9,639 nucleotides of DNA from CAZXYF01 sp964644705 (GCA_964644705.1 CAZXYF010000119.1:1-9639); one strand, 5' to 3'. Positions 1 to 5,882 are shown, counted from the stretch's first letter. The notes: generated by a model from the sequence alone, not told the origin. Made by a program: numbers and translations.

Positions 1-66
1 CCATTGGGGACCGACCCGGCCTGACGCGTAGGCCCACACGAACGCGTTCAGCTGAAAGAATACCCC

Positions 67-80
67 CGGACACTTGTCCG
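67..80. promoter_or_regulatory. Possible operator: 6-base inverted repeat upstream of the lyase-like gene
   Basis: CGGACA and TGTCCG are separated by the two bases CT, giving a perfect 14-base dyad about 100 bases before the preferred start codon of the lyase-like gene. The size and symmetry suit a dimeric helix-turn-helix regulator such as the GntR or LacI families that commonly control sugar-acid catabolism. No convincing -35/-10 pair could be placed beside it, and no regulator gene is in the window. The assignment is an inference from symmetry and position only. Confidence 0.3.
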
Positions 81-100
81 TGAGACACGGAGAACTTAAG

Positions 101-205
101 ATGTGTGGTCAATCGCGCGACCGTTCCTGCCGTTTTACAATCACCATTCTGTTTATCCTTCTGCAGACGAGATTACCATATGAAACCGGACGTACACATC
201 GATAA
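101..205 (+). CDS. Possible 34-codon upstream ORF overlapping the lyase-like start
   Basis: An ATG at 101 sits eight bases after GGAG (89-92), the best Shine-Dalgarno match in the upstream region. It opens a 34-codon frame ending at TAA 203-205, so it overlaps the lyase-like start at 180 by 26 bases in a different frame. The peptide is basic and cysteine-containing near its start, with a hydrophobic centre (FTITILFILL). It matches no family I know. It could be a leader peptide coupling translation to the lyase-like gene, or chance. That the main start has only a weak ribosome site is the only real argument for function. Confidence 0.25.
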   Translation: MCGQSRDRSCRFTITILFILLQTRLPYETGRTHR

Positions 206-1460
206 GGGCACCACCTTCAACGAATCCACCACCTTTCGCGACACCGCCACGGGACGAATCACCCGGCAGCTGACGTCCAAAGGCGCCTTTAACTCCACGC
301 CAACCTACCATTACAACACCGCCTTCACCGAAGACAGCCGATACATGGTGTTCGCCACCGCGCGGAATGGACAATCGGCCATCGTTCGCGCCGAGCTTGA
401 AACCGGTGAACTCACCGTTCTGGCCGAAACTCAGGGATTTGGCCGATTCGGTCATGGTGGTCACCGACAGCCTTTTGCGGCCGGCCCCCATGGCGGCGGG
501 TTCAGCGGGACCGGAACCGCCCTGATGCCCCGGTCCGGCTGGGTTCTGGCAACCACCGATCGTCATCTGATCGCCGTCCATATCGAGACACTCGAAGAAA
601 AAGTTCTGATCGATGACATTGGTCCTGAATACATGTTGCGATGTCCCTGCGGCAACCACGACGGAACCAAAGCATATATCCCCGTCGGCCCCGAACATCC
701 CGACGTCGTTGCCGGTGATCCCATGCCCGAGCGATCTTTCAAAGAGGCCATTATCGATGAGTTCGATGGATGTCCCATCAGCATACTGGAAATCGACATC
801 GAGACGGGCGACAAACGCGAGATATACAGCGACCCCATCGCCGGATGTGCTCATGTCCAGCCATCACCCTGTAATCCCGATCTCGTATTGATCAACAGGA
901 ACCTCCCGCCCACGTTCGGTTACTACGGCGACATGTGCGAGAGCCCGCGGACCCACATACTGAACCTCTCATCCGGCGATCTCACCCCATGCCGACCCCA
1001 GAACGAACACCAGTTCCAGAGCCATATGAACTGGAACCGTTCCGGCGACCGAATTTACTACCACGGTCCCGCCAAAGAAGGCCATGAACAACCGGTGTAC
1101 GAGGGGGGCGAACTCGGCGAGATGTTTATCGGCGTCGCCGATACCAGCGGCGAAAGCCTGTGGGAGATGAATATGCCGCGTTATTACTACGGTCACGTTT
1201 CAACCCACACAACTGAAGAAGCAATCATCACCGACGCCCTCGTCTCCGACGACCTGGTTACCGTGCTGCATTATCAGGAGACCGACAAGAACGGGCGACC
1301 ACGAATCGAAGTGCTGGCACGACACGAAACCGATTGGTCGGCCATGCCGGGACAGTATCCACATCCTCACTGCCACATGTCGCCCGACGGCAGATGGCTC
1401 AGCTACAATCGGGCCCATAACGGCCGCTCCGACGTCTTCGTCGTCGAGTGCAACCAGTGA
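180..1460 (+). CDS. Oligogalacturonate lyase-like (PL22) beta-propeller protein
   Basis: This 426-residue protein resembles oligogalacturonate lyase (PL22), a cytoplasmic enzyme that beta-eliminates short pectin oligomers to a deoxy-hexosulose uronate. Repeated propeller-blade signatures occur: a blade with EDSRYMVFAT (51-60), a central WNRSGDRIYYHG (285-296) and a final SPDGRWLSYNR (401-411). The most diagnostic motif is QYPHPH, with Gln392, His395 and His397 spaced like the Gln/His/His manganese ligands I recall from the Yersinia enzyme; His339 (GHVST) may be the fourth ligand and His282 (SHMNW) the catalytic base. The protein is somewhat longer than the roughly 390-residue enterobacterial enzymes. 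I chose ATG 180 because an in-frame GTG at 105 would add 25 residues with no family resemblance; no signal peptide is seen. The UroD-like gene follows after 94 bases. Real activity could be on another uronide, since such propellers are widespread in PVC bacteria. Confidence 0.72.
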   Translation: MKPDVHIDKGTTFNESTTFRDTATGRITRQLTSKGAFNSTPTYHYNTAFTEDSRYMVFATARNGQSAIVRAELETGELTVLAETQGFGRFGHGGHRQPFAAGPHGGGFSGTGTALMPRSGWVLATTDRHLIAVHIETLEEKVLIDDIGPEYMLRCPCGNHDGTKAYIPVGPEHPDVVAGDPMPERSFKEAIIDEFDGCPISILEIDIETGDKREIYSDPIAGCAHVQPSPCNPDLVLINRNLPPTFGYYGDMCESPRTHILNLSSGDLTPCRPQNEHQFQSHMNWNRSGDRIYYHGPAKEGHEQPVYEGGELGEMFIGVADTSGESLWEMNMPRYYYGHVSTHTTEEAIITDALVSDDLVTVLHYQETDKNGRPRIEVLARHETDWSAMPGQYPHPHCHMSPDGRWLSYNRAHNGRSDVFVVECNQ

Positions 1461-1467
1461 CTGCGTC

Positions 1468-1491
1468 ACATCGAAAAACCGTCTTCGATGT
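1468..1491 (+). other. Intercistronic stem-loop
   Basis: ACATCGAA (1468-1475) and TTCGATGT (1484-1491) form a perfect 8-base stem around an 8-base loop, starting seven bases after the lyase-like stop. No U-tract follows, so it is not a standard terminator. It could stabilise the upstream transcript end or attenuate the next gene, or it may be incidental. Confidence 0.3.
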
Positions 1492-1554
1492 CGGATGATG
1501 CGTCCCGGAGGGGCCAACCACACAGCTAATCCCCCATCAGATAAGGCAAGCAAC

Positions 1555-2631
1555 ATGCTCGAATACAAACCCGATTATGATGAAGCCAAAGAACGTATTG
1601 ACGCGTTCTGGAACGGCGAGGTTATCGACCGCGCCCTGACCTATATTCAGTTCAGCCGACCGGAAAAAGAATGCATGGAACCCCCACCTGAACCGAACGA
1701 TCCGCGCGATCAGACTCTGGATGCGGAATATCGCGCGGAAGCCGCTCTGGCACGGGCCCACAACACGGTCTGGTATGCCGATGCGATACCGGTCAACCAG
1801 CCCACGCTTGGCCCCGCCACCGTGGCCGGGTACTTCGGCGCCGAACTGGAATTCAACGAAAACACAAGCTGGGCCAAACACGACATGGATACCTGGCCCG
1901 ATGACCCCACTTCCGCGTTGCGGTTCAGTGAGGATAACTTTTATTTCAAAAAAACCATAGAAATCACCCGGGCCATGCGCGATATCGGGGAGGGCAAATT
2001 CATCACCGGCATCCAGGAGTGGCTCAGCCCCGCCGATATTCTCTCCGCCCTCCGCGGCCCCGATCAATTCTGCATTGACCTGATGGAATGCCCCGAACGG
2101 ATTCAAAAGGTGTCGGCGCAAATGTCAGAGGACCTTCTGTCCATTTATGACCGCTTCTATACCATGGCCCGCGAGGCCGGTGAACCCGCATCCAACTGGC
2201 TGAATCTCGTATCGGACGACCGTTATCTGGTCATACAGAACGACGTTTCCGCCCTCCTGTCCCCCTCCATGTTCGAGTCGTTCCTGCTGCCCTACACCCG
2301 GAAAGAATGCAAACACACGGATCACACGATGTATCATCTGGACGGCCTTCAGGCACTTAAAGACCTCGACATGCTGTTGGAAATACCCGAGCTCGATGCC
2401 GTCCAGTGGGGACCCCCGCCCCAGCGCTGGGACTGGCACGAATGGATCGACGTGTACAAACGCATCCAGGATGCCGGTAAGGGCTTTTTCCTGCCCATCG
2501 AACCCGACGACGTGCATGATCTGCAGGACAGCGGCATTGGCCCCGAGGGCGCATGGGTCATCGTGGATGGCGTCAGTCATAAAGAGGAAGCCGATGAAGT
2601 CCTCCGCGTGATCGAAAAATGGACAGGATGA
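1555..2631 (+). CDS. Uroporphyrinogen decarboxylase/corrinoid methyltransferase-like protein (function unknown)
   Basis: A 358-residue protein of the UroD/MtaA TIM-barrel superfamily. Classical members decarboxylate uroporphyrinogen III or move methyl groups between corrinoid proteins and thiols. Features supporting the family are the N-terminal FWNGEVIDRALTYIQ region (18-32), the central QNDVSALLSPSMFESF stretch (228-243) and the segment YHLDGLQALKDLD (260-272) followed by DAVQWGP (281-287). Zinc-dependent methyltransferases of this fold carry His-x-Cys where this protein has His261-Leu-Asp263, so that zinc site is not intact; this is typical, as I recall, of a poorly characterised PVC subfamily. 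It is therefore unlikely to be true HemE. ATG 1555 has AAGG at 1543-1546 eight bases upstream; the earlier in-frame ATGs at 1495 and 1498 add non-homologous residues. It is likely co-transcribed with the lyase-like gene, suggesting a role in uronide or pectin-fragment use, which is an inference. Confidence 0.68.
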   Translation: MLEYKPDYDEAKERIDAFWNGEVIDRALTYIQFSRPEKECMEPPPEPNDPRDQTLDAEYRAEAALARAHNTVWYADAIPVNQPTLGPATVAGYFGAELEFNENTSWAKHDMDTWPDDPTSALRFSEDNFYFKKTIEITRAMRDIGEGKFITGIQEWLSPADILSALRGPDQFCIDLMECPERIQKVSAQMSEDLLSIYDRFYTMAREAGEPASNWLNLVSDDRYLVIQNDVSALLSPSMFESFLLPYTRKECKHTDHTMYHLDGLQALKDLDMLLEIPELDAVQWGPPPQRWDWHEWIDVYKRIQDAGKGFFLPIEPDDVHDLQDSGIGPEGAWVIVDGVSHKEEADEVLRVIEKWTG

Positions 2632-2652
2632 TCGCCCTTCGGGAAATTTGTT

Positions 2653-2910
2653 TTGAATCTGGACCTCAACATGCCCCGCAAAGACGGGCGTCAGGCGCTG
2701 AAAGAGATCAAAGAGGATCCTGACCTGCGGCGCATCCCGGTGGTTGTGCTCACCTCATCGGAAGCGGAAGAGGACATACTTCGCACGTACGATCTCGGGG
2801 TAAGTTCCTACCTTGTGAAACCCGTGACGTTTGAAAAACTCCATGAACTGATGCGTGACATGGGGCATTACTGGCTGGAAATTGTGACCCTGCCCGAGAA
2901 CGTCAAATAG
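2653..2910 (+). pseudogene. N-terminally truncated Rcp1-type response regulator receiver domain
   Basis: The 85-residue frame is the C-terminal part of a single-domain response regulator. It retains the phospho-acceptor region LDLNMPRKDG (3-12, Asp4), the switch residue in VVVLTSS (Thr34), the Lys-Pro of YLVKP (Lys56) and the typical terminal HYWLEIVTLPENVK. Rcp1-like proteins are about 140-150 residues, so the first beta strand with the acidic pair, helix 1 and strand 2 are absent. The only in-frame start that keeps Asp4 is TTG 2653, with no recognisable ribosome site; the first ATG lies after Asp4. The frame is continuous with the preceding UroD-like gene and is separated from it only by TGA 2629-2631 and seven sense codons. 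A fold missing its acidic pocket should not bind magnesium or phosphorylate, so this is most likely a gene remnant left by a rearrangement. Confidence 0.75.
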
Positions 2911-2936
2911 ATGGCAGGAGATTGTATCTCACGCCC

Positions 2937-4256
2937 TCAGGCTTTGAAAATCTTTCCATTCTGCACCCCGGGTTCATCATACACGTTGCGCGAATCCACA
3001 ATCAGCCGGGAGTGTTCCCGCACCTGTTCATAGTCAACGGCATCGTGTGCAGTGCATATCAACACGAGATCATGATTGGAGATCGTTTCGGAGGAGAGGG
3101 GGATTGACTTTCGCCTGAAATCATAATCACGAGTGGGCACAATCTCCGGGACGTACGGATCGTGATAATCGACCGTGGCCCCCTTTTTCTCCAGCTGTTC
3201 GATGAGCCGGAACGCCGGGGATTCACGTTCGTCATCGACGTTGGCCTTGTATGCAACGCCCAGAAGAAGGATATCGGAGCCATTTATGGCTTTCTTCTGG
3301 CTGTTGAGGGCCTCCGCCACGCGCTGGACCACGTATTCGGGCATGGAGGTGTTGATTTCACCGGCCAGGTGGATGAAACGAGCGGGCTGGCCGACCTCTC
3401 GGGCCCGCCAGCTCAAATAGAATGGGTCGATGGGAATGCAATGTCCCCCCAAACCCGGTCCCGGATAAAACGGTTGAAAACCAAATGGTTTCGTGCTGGC
3501 GGCCTCGATCACCTCAAAAACATCAATATCCATGGCATTGAACAGCGTTTTCAGCTCATTCACCAGCGCGATGTTGGTGGCCCGATAAATGTTTTCGAGC
3601 AATTTCGTGGCTTCGGCCGCCTCCAGACTCGAAACCGGCACCGTCTCCTGCACGACTTGATCATAGAGCATGCTGGTCAGCTTCTGGCACTGTTCGGTGA
3701 GCCCACCCACCACTTTGGGCAGGTTTTCCATGGTATGTTCCGGATTCCCCGGATCCTCACGTTCCGGCGAGTACCCCACGTAAAAATCTTCTCCCGCCGT
3801 GAAACCGCTCTCTTCCAGGATGGGCGTCAGCACTTCGCGCGTCGTTCCCGGGTAGGTTGTGCTCTCCAGAACCACCAGTTGATCCCGGCGCAACCGGCCG
3901 GCAATTGATTCGCCCGTCCTTTCAATATAACTCGTATCCGGATCTTCATGTTCTCCCAGCGGAGTGGGAACACATATCAGTAAGGCGTCAGGTTCGCGGA
4001 GTCGGTCGAATTGCGTGGTTGCCTCGAATCCAGCTTCCAGCATTTCCTCCAGTTCAGCATCGGGAATGTGCTGAATGTAAGAATCCCCCGCCCGCAACCG
4101 TTCCACCTTCTCCGCATCGATGTCAAATCCGACGACTGAAAATTTCTGCCTCACAAATGCGCGAGCGATGGGAAGACCCACATACCCTAATCCAATGATT
4201 CCGATCTGGGCCTCGCCCGATGAAATAAGTTGTTCCAGTGCCATGTATGAATCCAT
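2937..4256 (-). CDS. UDP-N-acetylglucosamine 6-dehydrogenase-type nucleotide-sugar dehydrogenase
   Basis: A 439-residue NAD-dependent UDP-sugar dehydrogenase that oxidises C6 of a UDP-hexose to a uronic acid for surface polysaccharide synthesis. Order of domains: Rossmann NAD domain with GLGYVG (22-27) and an acidic residue ending strand 2 (GFDID, 43-47); the mid-domain motif ESTTYPGTT (131-139) and GYSPEREDPG (161-170); the catalytic lysine in EAAEATKLLEN (Lys218); and the nucleophile in GPGLGGHCIPIDPFY (Cys273). The C-terminal sugar-nucleotide domain carries LLGVAYKANVDDERESP (331-347). The GHCIPIDPFYL form and overall length fit the WbpA/UDP-GlcNAc(A) group better than UDP-glucose dehydrogenases, but the exact substrate cannot be fixed. 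ATG 4256 gives a normal N-terminus; TTG 4286 and ATG 4244 are alternatives. It lies 107 bases downstream of the NusG paralogue and converges on the receiver remnant. Confidence 0.88.
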   Translation of the reverse strand: MDSYMALEQLISSGEAQIGIIGLGYVGLPIARAFVRQKFSVVGFDIDAEKVERLRAGDSYIQHIPDAELEEMLEAGFEATTQFDRLREPDALLICVPTPLGEHEDPDTSYIERTGESIAGRLRRDQLVVLESTTYPGTTREVLTPILEESGFTAGEDFYVGYSPEREDPGNPEHTMENLPKVVGGLTEQCQKLTSMLYDQVVQETVPVSSLEAAEATKLLENIYRATNIALVNELKTLFNAMDIDVFEVIEAASTKPFGFQPFYPGPGLGGHCIPIDPFYLSWRAREVGQPARFIHLAGEINTSMPEYVVQRVAEALNSQKKAINGSDILLLGVAYKANVDDERESPAFRLIEQLEKKGATVDYHDPYVPEIVPTRDYDFRRKSIPLSSETISNHDLVLICTAHDAVDYEQVREHSRLIVDSRNVYDEPGVQNGKIFKA

Positions 4257-4294
4257 AACTAAATCATTGTTGTCACCTGCGATCAACTGGCAGG
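4257..4294 (-). promoter_or_regulatory. Dehydrogenase leader: hairpin, ribosome site and two-codon minigene
   Basis: On the minus strand, CCTGC (4294-4290) and GCAGG (4280-4276) can pair around a 9-base loop, covering part of AGGTGA (4278-4273), the only good ribosome site here. Five bases after it comes ATG ATT TAG (4267-4259), a two-codon minigene, and two bases later the dehydrogenase ATG (4256). The ribosome site thus fits the minigene better than the real start, which would be 16 bases away. Re-initiation or hairpin-controlled translation is possible but untested. Confidence 0.3.
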
Positions 4295-4363
4295 TTTACC
4301 CGTTGCATAACCGTTCACCAATCCGAACTACGCACTGCAGCCCCGGCGGCAAAAATTTTACAG

Positions 4364-4933
4364 CTATTCTTCCCGTTCCCCGATCGGTTCCACGTTCCGT
4401 GCGTCGATCTCCAGGGGGACGGCTCGACCAACCATATGAACGTTCAGATAGACGTCGAACCCACTTCCCACCTCTTCCACAACGCCGACAACCCCCCGGA
4501 ACGCCCCGCTTTTGATCTCCACTTTCTGCCCTTCCTTCAGATAGGAGACCGTTTCCAGTTCCCGCGACACCTGGAGAGCTTTAGCCACCTCGCGCAGTTC
4601 CATCACCAACTTTTCCTGATCTGTCACCTCCAGAAGACTCAACAGGTTTTTCTCGCGACTGATTTCCGCCCTGTCCATGGGATCGGCGAGGCAAAACAGA
4701 TACCCGGGGAAAAGCGGCAGCCAGCGTTCCTTGTTACCACTTTTGTACTCGCGAACCCGCCGCACCAGTGGCAGATAAACTTTCACTCCATGCTCACGGC
4801 AAACGCGTGCCAGAGCTTTTTCGTGCCGGGGACGGGTATAGATACAGCACCATTCCCGTTCCGTCCCGTTGTCCGCCAGCGGAAGCAGTTCCTCGGGAGA
4901 TTCCCCTTCGTCACACTCCGGTTCGTTCGCCAT
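4364..4933 (-). CDS. Specialised NusG paralogue (RfaH/LoaP/UpxY-like transcription antiterminator)
   Basis: A 189-residue NusG-family protein. After a variable acidic N-terminus, the NGN domain spans about residues 27-115, with EWCCIYTRPRHEKALARV (27-44), YLPLVRRVREY (53-63) and LPLFPGYLFC (72-81). The KOW domain begins at about 133, with LKEGQKVEIKSGAFRGVVG (132-150). Core NusG is usually encoded with secE and ribosomal genes; this copy is beside a nucleotide-sugar dehydrogenase, the usual context for operon-specific paralogues that load on RNA polymerase near a leader pause and prevent early termination in long polysaccharide operons. ATG 4933 is preceded by GAGGTG (4943-4938) four bases away. 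I saw no RfaH-type ops element in the leader. The gene is co-directional with the dehydrogenase and lies downstream of the inverted-repeat segment. Confidence 0.85.
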   Translation of the reverse strand: MANEPECDEGESPEELLPLADNGTEREWCCIYTRPRHEKALARVCREHGVKVYLPLVRRVREYKSGNKERWLPLFPGYLFCLADPMDRAEISREKNLLSLLEVTDQEKLVMELREVAKALQVSRELETVSYLKEGQKVEIKSGAFRGVVGVVEEVGSGFDVYLNVHMVGRAVPLEIDARNVEPIGEREE

Positions 4934-4980
4934 TCGTCACCTCATCCTGGATCGAAGTTCATTTCCCTGTCCGTATTGAC

Positions 4981-4999
4981 ACATGAGTATCCAGTGAAC
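4981..4999 (+). repeat. Left inverted-repeat arm flanking the segment upstream of nusG
   Basis: Nineteen bases ending in AGTATCCAGTGAAC (4986-4999). The reverse complement of that 14-mer occurs exactly at 5168-5181, and 17 of 19 positions agree over the longer arms. A TTGACA hexamer (4977-4982) overlaps its outer edge. Confidence 0.85.
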
Positions 5000-5167
5000 C
5001 ACAGTGTTTGTGGCGGTCTCCTGCCGGCTTGGCCCGGTAGGGATGTCCCTGTGCGCTAAACTGGGTGTACTGCGCCAAACGATAGCGTTGTTTTCGCATT
5101 TTCCGATAGTGCAAAATTACGCCCCCACCGGGACACACCCAGCAGTAGGTCCATCTGGGATAACGCA

Positions 5168-5186
5168 GTTCACTGGATACTTACGT
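5168..5186 (-). repeat. Right inverted-repeat arm flanking the segment upstream of nusG
   Basis: GTTCACTGGATACT (5168-5181) is the exact reverse complement of the left arm core; the outer five bases match at three positions. The arms enclose 168 bases. No flanking direct duplication of 3-8 bases was found at either plausible boundary, which weakens a recent-transposition reading without excluding it. Confidence 0.85.
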
Positions 5187-5251
5187 TGGCACAAGGCCTC
5201 ATAGGGCTTTATACGCCCCTCACAGCCAAGCTTATGATAAAGAAACAATAG

Positions 5252-5770
5252 TTAGTTAGCAAATATTGTGGCCTGTTCCCGCCTTCCAACAATCCCCACA
5301 CACTCAGCGAAAAAAAAGAAGGGAAACGCCAGTATCGCCGATAGCAAACTCTGCCCAATTGCTATCCCCCCCAGCGCCCAAATAGGCGAAACCCCGGCAA
5401 AAAGGATCACCCCCGTAGCTTCCACCAGAGAAAAAACCAGCATAAAGATCAGAGCCAGGGCCACATCCATGGCTCCACCCCGGAAAAATCGGCCACGGAG
5501 GGATATAACGACGGCCGTGGCGGGTAGAACCGCGAGTGCACTGATGCCGAATTCTCCCCCAGTCCCGCAGTCCCGGAGGATCCCCAGCCCCAGCACGCCC
5601 CACATCAGGTCGGGCATAGGTGCATACAGAGATAGGAACGCAGCGAGCAAACACAGTAAGGCAGGTTTCCCCCACGCAACGGAAAAACGATTGATGACCG
5701 CCGCCTGCACCAAAAAGAGAACAAGGGCCACTGACACCAGCCTTACTTTTCGGATCACATTATCGGACAT
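5252..5770 (-). CDS. mreD: Rod shape-determining protein MreD-like membrane protein
   Basis: A 172-residue, highly hydrophobic protein with five or six membrane segments (about 8-26, 35-52, 55-66, 74-92, 101-126 and 132-157). It carries the MreD-like pattern of a Gly/Leu-rich helix ending in a charged pair, GVLGLGILRD (58-67), followed by a second helix starting at GISALAVLP (75-83). MreD works with MreC, MreB, RodA and PBP2 in lateral wall elongation at the inner membrane. Length and topology fit the family (about 160-180 residues), but sequence conservation in MreD is low. It is normally directly behind mreC; here the upstream neighbour is a divergent channel gene, so it is separated from the usual cluster. 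A perfect AGGAGG (5789-5784) lies 13 bases before ATG 5770, longer than ideal; an in-frame CTG at 5779 is only four bases from it. Confidence 0.65.
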   Translation of the reverse strand: MSDNVIRKVRLVSVALVLFLVQAAVINRFSVAWGKPALLCLLAAFLSLYAPMPDLMWGVLGLGILRDCGTGGEFGISALAVLPATAVVISLRGRFFRGGAMDVALALIFMLVFSLVEATGVILFAGVSPIWALGGIAIGQSLLSAILAFPFFFFAECVGIVGRREQATIFAN

Positions 5771-5826
5771 AATTCGCAGTATTCCTCCTCATTCAAGTCA
5801 TTTTCATTGTCGCGGAAGGACAGCAT
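5755..5826 (-). CDS. Possible 23-residue peptide overlapping the mreD start
   Basis: ATG 5826 is preceded by GGAGAG (5841-5836) nine bases upstream and opens a 23-residue frame ending at TGA 5757-5755, overlapping the mreD start by 16 bases in another frame. The peptide is acidic with a closing YCELCPIM. The mreD ribosome site is inside it, so translation of one could couple to the other. There is no family evidence; it may be chance. Confidence 0.2.
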   Translation of the reverse strand: MLSFRDNENDLNEEEYCELCPIM

Positions 5827-5835
5827 CGTGTTCAA
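5806..5835 (-). promoter_or_regulatory. Weak candidate promoter for mreD
   Basis: On the minus strand TTGAAC (5835-5830), an 18-base spacer and GACAAT (5811-5806) give four of six matches in each hexamer. It lies about 35 bases before the mreD start. This is the best pair I found in the divergent gap on this strand, but it is marginal. Confidence 0.25.
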
Positions 5836-5853
5836 CTCTCCGGCTGTTCCCTG

Positions 5854-5882
5854 TTGACACGGCGTGCGCTGAAAGATAGCAT
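5854..5882 (+). promoter_or_regulatory. Sigma70-type promoter for the mechanosensitive channel gene
   Basis: A perfect TTGACA (5854-5859) is followed by exactly 17 bases and TAGCAT (5877-5882), which matches four of six positions of the -10 consensus. The predicted start of transcription near 5889 leaves a leader of about 90 bases before ATG 5981. The region is the divergent gap between mreD and the channel gene, so placement is sensible. Confidence 0.55.

Larger units (their letters stand above)
4934..5251. other. mreD-nusG intergenic region holding an inverted-repeat-bounded segment
   Basis: This 318-base gap has no convincing gene. Most of it (4981-5186) is the segment bounded by the inverted repeats listed separately. 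Only 47 bases lie between the inner repeat and the nusG start, with no clear promoter, so nusG transcription must begin inside the segment or beyond it. On the minus strand TATAAA (5213-5208) is a good -10 match without a matching -35. Inside the segment, TTGTTT (5088-5093), 18 bases, CAAAAT (5112-5117) is a weak promoter-like pair pointing away from nusG. A minus-strand frame of about 70 codons crosses the segment but lacks a credible start. Confidence 0.6.

Noticed and set aside
153..854. Minus-strand 233-residue frame opposite the lyase-like gene
   Set aside because: Low-complexity Gly/Val-rich translation of the antisense of a clear family member; a codon-bias shadow.
2633..2644. CTTCGG tetraloop hairpin as a terminator after the UroD-like gene
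   Set aside because: Only two to three base pairs support it, too weak to call.
2918..2930. GAGAT-TGT-ATCTC hairpin as a bidirectional terminator between the receiver remnant and the dehydrogenase
   Set aside because: The stem has only five pairs and no T run on either strand.
3162..3908. Plus-strand 248-residue frame opposite the dehydrogenase
   Set aside because: The antisense dehydrogenase has all catalytic motifs; this frame has none.
4977..5005. Plus-strand promoter starting with TTGACA at 4977
   Set aside because: The hexamer at the correct 17-base spacing (CACAGT) is a poor -10 match, and it would drive transcription antisense to mreD.
5033..5050. RfaH ops-like element around CCCGGTAGGGAT
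   Set aside because: It lies on the strand opposite to nusG transcription and matches only part of the GGCGGTAG core.
4988..5186. Minus-strand open frame of about 70 codons across the inverted-repeat segment
   Set aside because: It has no credible start codon or ribosome site, begins right after a stop near 5186, and its composition matches no family I know.
5004..5204. Plus-strand 66-residue frame in the same gap
   Set aside because: No family resemblance or ribosome site, and it runs through both the segment and the right repeat arm, as chance frames would.
5203..5220. AGGGC/GCCCCT stem as the mreD terminator
   Set aside because: The stem needs a bulge and is not followed by a T run on the minus strand.
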